Shown: one piece after another, positions 57,701-64,000 of the stretch
Numbering within the stretch: the first letter of the stretch is position 1
Layout of the letters: each line of letters starts with the position of its first letter
From: Endothia cerciana
Lineage: Eukaryota > Ascomycota > Sordariomycetes > Diaporthales > Cryphonectriaceae
Assembly (NCBI GenBank): GCA_026119935.1
Contig: JALRMH010000012.1
Coordinates: forward strand, 731,295 to 795,294
DNA length: 64,000 bases
Direction of reading: 5' to 3'
The notes under the pieces: model-generated
Told to the model about the DNA's origin: nothing
The model's input: the letters and a program-made list of their open reading frames with translations, nothing else
The model's database searches: none
Position numbers and translations under genes: made by a program

Positions 57701-58425
57701 CTTTCGGCGGAGAAATCAAGCTCAAACGCGCCAGCTATCACGTGGGGTTCGGGTTTGAGCCTCCAAGAAAGCGGGGCCAGCCCCCTTCTGCTCATCGCTC
57801 TGAGACCGACGAACAAGCTCCCGCGCCCAGCCAAGCCTCCCCCCTACTTTCACGCTAGCGCTGGCGGGGCGGGGCGTCTCTGGCACTGCCTATCTGCACG
57901 TCTCGATCCGCGCACTGCCTCTGTCACACTGCATCAGCTCTCGATCAGACGTGGGTTTGCACCACCCGTCTCACACAAAGATTGATGAGGGACTGCTCCT
58001 GTTGTTTGTTTGGACGAATAGATCGTCATGTACATCGCGAGAGGGCTGTTCTACCTAGCAAAACATGACCATAATATTGCCTGCTGTATTACCCAAACAT
58101 TTTCCCGTACAGAATCTTAGGTCAACTGCCCATCCTCGTTTATCCAGTCCGCTCCACGAAGGAAACCCCGGGTGTTCTTCTTCTCCCTCGTCCTTGTTTC
58201 AGCTTTGTTCGTCTGTCAAGGAAGATCAAATAGTTGACCAAAGGAGACAGTTAAATTCTCAGAGCAAGCGGAACAAAGCAATCCGAATCGGCAGTCCTCA
58301 TATCCTGTTGACACAAGGTGAGATATCATCGTGCCGTGTCTGTTCCCCACCTCGCTTGACCGCCCTATTCATCAAGTCATAAAGATCATCATCGTAAGCC
58401 GCGGGGTGAGGCCCATCACCACCTC
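54784..58425. other. 3.6-kb convergent gap with G/C runs
   Basis: Unusually long for the space between two convergent genes. Contents: C13 at 55891-55903, C10/C8/T18 at 56197-56233, C14 at 56607-56620, C12 at 57028-57039 and G14 at 57359-57372. On the minus strand there are consensus splice signals: donors CAGAG/GTAAGT (boundary 57403/57402) and GATAG/GTAAGT (56530/56529), and a GCTGAC...CAG acceptor ending at 56943. I see no convincing protein; a spliced non-coding or poorly conserved transcript is possible. Confidence 0.45.
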
Positions 58426-60795
58426 TTAATGCTGTGGGCCGTAGTTGAAGCCGCCCGGGTTGTTCGACCAGTCAACGCCCCACAGCTCCTGCGAGTTGGG
58501 TTGAGAGTAGCCTGCAGTCACCGAGGGCATCTCGCTGCCAAACAGAGGCTGCTGGTGGAAGAGGGGCTTGCCCTCGGTCGGCGGGAAGAGGAGGAAGTCC
58601 GCACCGCCGCGGACATCCACCGCGACATCATCAAAGCTGTCGTCCACATCTGCCAGAGAATGCGGAGTGAACAGCATTGCGTTGCCCTGCCCGATCGGCG
58701 AGATGTGTGGAGCTATCTGCGTCTTGCATAGCTCGGCTTCCGAGAAGGCGACGAACTGCTCGGCGAGCTCCCTGGGGAAGTTAGGCCCCTGGACTTGTGC
58801 CTGGTTGGCACTGTAGATATCATCCCACTGGAAGCCGCTTGCCGAGGCGTCCTGGAACGTCACGGAGGATGCGTCCAGGCCAGGATCGGTGATAGGCGTG
58901 GGGTTGTCGACCGGAGGGGAGTATTCAGGCGAGTAGCCCATGTGGTCCATGTGGATCTCCTGAGGCAGGGTGTTGAAGTCGAAGGGCGTCGTCTCTGGGA
59001 TGTAGGCTGGGAAATCGATGTTGGTGGATGGGTAATGAAGGTGCTCCCCGGGAGGAGTCGCCATGCCGATGCTTGGCGGGTTGCTGATAGGCGTCGGCAG
59101 GCCGCGCATCGAGGGGGTTCGGTGGGTGACGCTGCCGTCCTTGCTGCCAAGCTTCTTTCCTCCGTTGGTCTTGGTGCGGACGTATTCCCAACCGTGAGCC
59201 TTCTCCATGTGCTGCTTGCAGTTCGACTCCCGCTTGGACTTGTAGGGGCAAGGAGGGTACAGACACTTGTACATCGGCGGGGCGGTGTTGTGCTTGTCAT
59301 TGCAGTGGCGGTCCATCTCCTTCTCGGTCGGCCAGCCGTAGTCATGGTATTTGCAGGTCTCAATGGGGCACTTCCACGGGCGGGAGTGTGTCTTCTCGTG
59401 CTTCGTGAGGTCGCAAGGCCTCTTGAACTCCTTGTTGCAGCCTGGCTCTCTGCATCTCTTGGGCGCAAGCTCCTCGGGGCTGGCGTTCTTCTTCCGCCGC
59501 GCCATCGAGCGCATGATCTCATCCTCGTCCGCCAGCTCCTCGCTCGCAGATCTCTTGATCTTGATGTCCCCGTCGGCGGTCTCGTCCATGTCGATTTCCA
59601 GGCCTGTGGCAAGGGAAATAGCTCTCCCGTTCTTGTTCACGCGGACCAGTTCAGCGGGCCGGCCGTTGATGTGAATACCGCCATACAGCTTGATTGCGTC
59701 AGTCCTGATGGGAGGGTTAGCATCGTCACCACCTTGGGGGGCGTATGGGGGGTCAGCATACCCGTCTAACTCCATGTCGTCTCCGGCAGTCTTCTTGTCC
59801 TTTGCCTCGGCAAGCTGTTTGGCATAGAGCTGGATCTGGTCGACGAGGTCGATAAAATAGCCGTTGGTGTAAGGAAGGTCGCGAGGTCGGGTTTGTTCTC
59901 GATCGGTCAGGTACTCAACAGTCGCTTGGATGCAGTGGATTGTCGTGAGACAGAAGTCAAGGTACAGGCCGCGAGATTTGGTGCTCTCCTTCAAACACAA
60001 AGCCCGATAAGTATTTGCCCGAATACCAAGGTCCCTTTGGTGTCCACTTACCGGAGCGATGAGCAGGAGTGTCTTCTCGAGATCTCGGAGACAAAGGATC
60101 TCTTTCTCCTTGATCCTCCTGGGGCAGTCAATGACCAGAGGATGGAAGGTCTTCAGCTGTGGCTTCGCGAGCAGCGGTTTCAGAATGTGCTCGCAGATCT
60201 TGTTTGTTGCTCGAGAGCTCAGGCCAGGCAGTGCCGCGGTTGAGGCAGCGGCAGACCTGGTGACGGTGGAGGCTTTGACAGCTGGCTTCTTGGCCTTCCT
60301 CAGGGGTGCCTCGGCGGTGACTCTATCCTTGGAGGTAGCAACAGAGGTCCCGAGACCACTGTCTGAGTCGTGGTATCGTGTAGGGCGGCGTGCGGTAGAG
60401 CGTGGGCGTAGAACACGCCGCTCCTTCCCTGGTTCGTCGAGCATGGCGACGGAATGCTTTTGTAAGCCCTCGGGGAAGGGGAAGCTCTTGTCGACGGGTG
60501 TCTCGGGAGAGGCCGTATCCTGAGACTGAGACTCAGATGTGGAGGAGAGGGCCTGGTCGATGGTCGCAAGGGTCATGCGGATGCGGCGACGGTGAGCATC
60601 GATAACATCATCCAGGCTGGTCTGAGAGCGCCGGGGTAGGGAAGGTGGTCTGAAGGCAGGACACTCTGCTTCAGAAGATGGGCTGGTGGGAGAGTGGAAG
60701 GTGGCACCCTTGCGGAGGACCATGCTGGTCTTAAGGCCCAGAGCCGGGCCAGAGCCGTCCCGGGGTGCAGCCGGTGTCCTACGTGGGTTGGACAT
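58426..60795 (-). CDS. Three-finger C2H2 zinc-finger protein
   Basis: Two exons (60795-60052 and 59988-58426) give 768 aa. The 63-nt intron (GTAAGTGG to TTTGAAG) is stop-free and frame-preserving, so an unspliced reading adds 21 residues (VSGHQRDLG and on). Seen: a disordered basic N-terminus (MVLRKGATFHSPTSP), a helical domain (about 195-330: ICEHILKPLLAKPQLKTFHP, LRDLEKTLLLIAP-ESTKSRG, LDFCLTTIHCIQATVEYL), then three C2H2 fingers at about 424-513. These are CREPGCNKEFKRPCDLTKH, CPIETCKYHDYGWPTEKEMD and CLYPPCPYKSKRESNCKQH. A Pro-rich acidic tail, activation-domain-like, follows. This is probably a nuclear DNA-binding regulator; I do not recognise a characterised orthologue. I chose the start at 60795 (MSNPRRTP); an in-frame ATG at 60879 would add 28 residues that look like leader. 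Confidence 0.85.
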   Translation of the reverse strand: MSNPRRTPAAPRDGSGPALGLKTSMVLRKGATFHSPTSPSSEAECPAFRPPSLPRRSQTSLDDVIDAHRRRIRMTLATIDQALSSTSESQSQDTASPETPVDKSFPFPEGLQKHSVAMLDEPGKERRVLRPRSTARRPTRYHDSDSGLGTSVATSKDRVTAEAPLRKAKKPAVKASTVTRSAAASTAALPGLSSRATNKICEHILKPLLAKPQLKTFHPLVIDCPRRIKEKEILCLRDLEKTLLLIAPVSGHQRDLGIRANTYRALCLKESTKSRGLYLDFCLTTIHCIQATVEYLTDREQTRPRDLPYTNGYFIDLVDQIQLYAKQLAEAKDKKTAGDDMELDGYADPPYAPQGGDDANPPIRTDAIKLYGGIHINGRPAELVRVNKNGRAISLATGLEIDMDETADGDIKIKRSASEELADEDEIMRSMARRKKNASPEELAPKRCREPGCNKEFKRPCDLTKHEKTHSRPWKCPIETCKYHDYGWPTEKEMDRHCNDKHNTAPPMYKCLYPPCPYKSKRESNCKQHMEKAHGWEYVRTKTNGGKKLGSKDGSVTHRTPSMRGLPTPISNPPSIGMATPPGEHLHYPSTNIDFPAYIPETTPFDFNTLPQEIHMDHMGYSPEYSPPVDNPTPITDPGLDASSVTFQDASASGFQWDDIYSANQAQVQGPNFPRELAEQFVAFSEAELCKTQIAPHISPIGQGNAMLFTPHSLADVDDSFDDVAVDVRGGADFLLFPPTEGKPLFHQQPLFGSEMPSVTAGYSQPNSQELWGVDWSNNPGGFNYGPQH

Positions 60796-62701
60796 GGTGG
60801 TGAACCGGGGATGAGGGGGATGTTTGGCAAAAGGGCTGTTTAGTCCCAAGTGGGTGGGAAGGTAGGTCAGGTCTGGCATCCAGGTCAGTCAACGTCTTGT
60901 CTCGCATGTAGGTAAGGCTGAGGATGGAGCACAGTGCACCTTGGACCCGGCGCGCGCGGGGGGAGGGGGGGGGAGGAACATGAGTCACAGTGGAGGTGGG
61001 TGTGATGCGGCCGGGCAGAGGAAGTGGGAATAAGGCTCGGCATGGTATCCTGTGACGACACTCTGGCTGTGAGGCCAACAAGGACAGACGGAGGCCGGCC
61101 GAGTGACTCGGCCTCGGTGAGAAGTGGAGACCCGTGGAGGTGGAAAACAACGCATGGGGAAGAGACAGATCTGGGCGATGGACAGGACAGGAAGGAGAAC
61201 TGTTTCTTACTCAAGTAATCCTCTGAGGCCAATATCACGGGCCTCTGCCAGGTTCACCGAAACGGACAGGATGCTGTTGTCGGGGTTGACGAAAGGTAGT
61301 CAAGGTCCAGGAGGAGGAGGAGTCAAAGGGGAGACAAGACACGGACGAAATGCTGGAACGCTCAATGCTGCTTTTTGGGGTGGGGGGGATGATGACTATG
61401 GGGGGGGTGCGCTAGGAGGTCCTGGGCGCTGAGCTCGTTTAGAATCAGAGAGAAGAGCGACGAGACGAGCAATAGTAAGCAGGACGGGTGGCCACCGGCG
61501 CCCCTCGAGTGAGACCAGCGCGGCGCGGATTCGGGTCGACTCGAGTCAAATCAAGTCGGTCGAATCTTGCGAAGATCTGGACCGCCCGAGGTGCGATCCT
61601 GACGTCGAGTCAACCGGCGGGGCTGGGTTTTTCTGGGCGATGGTGTTGGGCTGCGTGCGGGTGAACAGACAGGACATCGATCGTTGAAATGGTGGACGAG
61701 GGAGGAAGAGGAGGAAATGAGCGGAAGGACAAGGTGAGGTCGACGGGGCGCGGGTGGGAGGTGACGGATGTGGCCCGTGCATTCTAGGCAGCAACTTGAC
61801 AGTCCCTCTGGGCCTGTCCAAGGGTGAGCCTCCTTGCGCCTCCACAGCATCCACCCGCACGTCCCATCGAAGGATCACACTAGACCACGCCTGGCAGCCC
61901 TGCCCCTCCCCGTCCCTCGCCTGGCAGCCAGTCCAGCGTCTGGCACGCCGGCGAGACAGGCCCATCGAGGATGTTCCAGCTCCTGAGGCTCTGCCGCCCA
62001 CAGGCTTGCATGGTCGGTGGAGATGCTGCTTTGGGCCGGCTTGTAGACTCTGTGCGTTGCGAGACGAAGGCTCTTCATATGCAGGTATCAAGTGTTTCGA
62101 CGGGACGGGATGTATCTATCTGAGTACTCGGTCTTCGTCGTGCCCGACAGATCTGGCTGGTCCCGGGAGCTGAGCCAGATCAACACCAGAGGGGGACGGG
62201 CCAGAGGGGGGGGGAGGGGGTTCCACAATGTTACATGGTACTATGGCACTATGGCACTACTCAGTACTGCGGTAAGAGGCAGATCCGCGCGCCTTGATGG
62301 GGCACACACAATTCAGTGGCAGCGCTGGCCTCCCACCCCTGCACCTTGTCCATGTCAACCCGGATTCCCTAACGGGCCAGTGGGTGGGGTCAGCTGAACC
62401 CGCGCTTCCGGGAAGACCAGGATGTGGTGTGACTCTAAACCTCGAAACCCCCGTCGTTATCGTATCCTAGGACCTTCTGTGCAGTACAGCGGTTGATTAG
62501 CCCGCTGATTCCCCGTCACTGGGGCCGAGCCCGCCGCCTGCAGACCTCGTCCCAGAGAGAGACCTCGAGACCTCCTCCTGCGACACCGACACCGATCGAC
62601 ATCGCCGGTCCGTCCATGTGGAGCGACAAACAATCAGAAACTCTGGGAGACCGTCAGCGGTTTCGACCCGGCGGCGAGAGGCGACGGCGTGGGACTCTTG
62701 G

Positions 62702-62720
62702 GGGATGGGATGGGATGGGA
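62702..62720. repeat. GGGAT short tandem repeat
   Basis: About 3.8 GGGAT units in non-coding DNA. Confidence 0.8.
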
Positions 62721-63879
62721 CAGCAAATCACGGGCTCCGTGGCTCGGTTGCGCCCACAGCAGTGCTGAGCCAGGCCTCTTTTGGCGACCGTTCCAGGGAG
62801 GCTGCGCCATGGTCAATTGGCCTGCCGCCCAATGAGAGGCGGCGGCACTGCTTACTTGGACCTGCTGGTCAAACTTTTTGTTGGTGCAGTAGAGCCGATG
62901 CAGCATGAGGACACACCTATCACGGAAGTGCTGTGCTCGGGACCGGGAGTCATCAGTCGTCCCCAGGTCTCCCTCCCTCCCATCGTATCCGCACTGTGCT
63001 GTCTGGCCTCGTGCCGGGTCGCCGGCGATGTCAGGCCAGCCATCACCGGTGGGGGACGATCACCAACAGGGCCCCATTACGACGTCTATAGAGACAACAA
63101 TATACGCAATCACGTACGAGTCCTGACGGTCCTTCCTCTTGGCGCTCCTGTCGAGATTATCATGCCGATATCCGGACTGGCCAGAGTGGCATGTGCCCAT
63201 CCCTCTGGATGCACACCTTTTTACACATACTATGTACGGTACAGAGAAAAGGGGGGGGTTGCTGGGTCTCGTCACCAGAAGCCGGGGGAAAAAGAAAGGG
63301 GGAAAAAAGGAAAAGGAAAAAAAAAAAAACAAGCTTAGATGACCTTAGACGCGGCCGCCGTCATCCCCGAAGCCGTTCAATATTCCTCCGCGTACAGAGG
63401 CGTCCGGGCCATCCCTTTAGGGCCAGCAAGTCCTCCACAACCCCCCCCCCCCACCAAAGAGAAGAAAAAAACTAAAACTCAACGGCTTGCCGTCGCTGTG
63501 TCGCCGCCGAAGGGGGGGCCGCTGAAGCTCGTTGGGCTCCCTGCCGCCGGGTTCGTGCTGCTTTGGTTCTGACAGCAATCAGCCCTACGCAACCTTAACT
63601 CGATCCCGCGATCCGCGCGCCTACCTGCAAGCCCACCCACCACCACCTTTAACCCCCAAACTCCAGGTTGCCAGATAGGAACTCTGCATCGCCCTGGCCC
63701 CCGGACCACTCGGACTCGAGAGAATCATGGGGCCTAGAGCGACGTACGAGTCCTGCATGCGCGTATCCGCCACGTCCCCCACGACAGCACCAAACGCGCG
63801 TAATCTCGAGGACGGATAGTTTGTCCGTCTGACCGGGACCCGTCGATGGGTTGATTGAGCAGGCTGCGACTTTTTCTTT

Positions 63880-63898
63880 GGGGGGGGGGGGGGGGGGG
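63880..63898. repeat. G19 homopolymer run
   Basis: The longest G/C run of the window. Assembly length may be unreliable here. Confidence 0.8.
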
Positions 63899-64000
63899 CC
63901 CCGGCAGCCCGGGCCCGTCCGTTTGCGTTTTGGGCCAGATCCTGATCTCGATCCTCTCTCTCTTGGGTTTGTCTGCGCAACAGATCGGGGCTCGTCGTGC

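Larger units (their letters stand above)
60796..64000. other. Gene-poor right end
   Basis: 3.2 kb upstream of the zinc-finger gene to the window edge. Contents: G9 at 60965-60973, GGGAT repeats at about 62702-62720, a TGGTACTATGGCACTATGG motif cluster at 62235-62265, C12 at 63441-63452 and G19 at 63880-63898. The frames present (for example 61546-62091 minus, 62781-63338 plus) overlap each other and the homopolymer runs and match nothing I know. 60796-61500 is the likely promoter/leader of the zinc-finger gene. Confidence 0.5.

Noticed and set aside
61546..62091. 181-aa minus-strand frame
   Set aside because: Overlaps a 139-aa plus-strand frame, has Pro/Ser/Arg composition and no motif.
1..64000. 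tRNA, rRNA and CRISPR signatures
   Set aside because: A scan of both strands for T-arm-like GTTCGAATC patterns gave only matches in coding sequence or without a partner stem; no rRNA-like or spaced-repeat structure is seen.

Overview
The window comes from a filamentous ascomycete (Pezizomycotina), most likely a Sordariomycete. It has short GT-AG introns (59-191 nt) with CTAAC/CTGAC-type branch points and GC-rich third codon positions. It also carries a group III HAMP-repeat histidine kinase, a NUC-1-type bHLH factor, a two-membrane-span HeH/LEM protein and a Mex67 with a C-terminal UBA. I cannot name the genus from sequence alone. I support 17 protein genes, several of which need introns to be read correctly. 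There are no tRNA, rRNA or CRISPR features, and no clear transposon.

Layout, left to right. 0-6.4 kb is a compact housekeeping block: a truncated single-span membrane protein gene (-), ATG10 (+), a U2B''-type splicing protein (-), Arp2/3 subunit ARPC1 (+) and an orphan 482-aa gene (+). 6.3-13.1 kb is gene-poor. 13.1-17.4 kb is the osmosensing/fungicide-target kinase NIK1/OS-1 (+). 19-21.6 kb holds phosphomannomutase SEC53 (+) converging on HIS1 (-). 24.2-26.8 kb is a Ulp1-like protein whose catalytic Cys position is Thr. 28.1-30.4 kb is a GPH/sucrose-type sugar transporter. 31.0-33.3 kb is inner-nuclear-membrane SRC1/HEH1 (-). 34.8-39.6 kb holds a small heat-shock protein with a long His/Gly-rich N-terminus (-) and a NUC-1/PHO4-type bHLH regulator (-). 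41.4-47.9 kb is the divergent pair MPH1 helicase (-) and MEX67 mRNA export receptor (+). 52.5-54.8 kb is a Kelch-like single-span membrane protein (+). 58.4-60.8 kb is a three-finger C2H2 protein (-). Long gene-poor DNA separates and follows the last two.

The genes do not form a pathway cluster; this looks like an ordinary chromosomal neighbourhood. The intergenic DNA is unusual in carrying about twenty uninterrupted G or C runs of 9-19 nt, none of them in a CDS, plus a recurring ACCATAGTA motif.

Best leads: the Cys-to-Thr Ulp1-like protein; an SRC1 intron placed so that retention would remove the second membrane span; two stop-free, frame-preserving introns (U2B'' and the zinc-finger gene); a 17-nt first coding exon in HIS1 with a perfect Gcn4/CPC1 site upstream; and a cluster of minus-strand splice signals in the 3.6-kb convergent gap at 54.8-58.4 kb.
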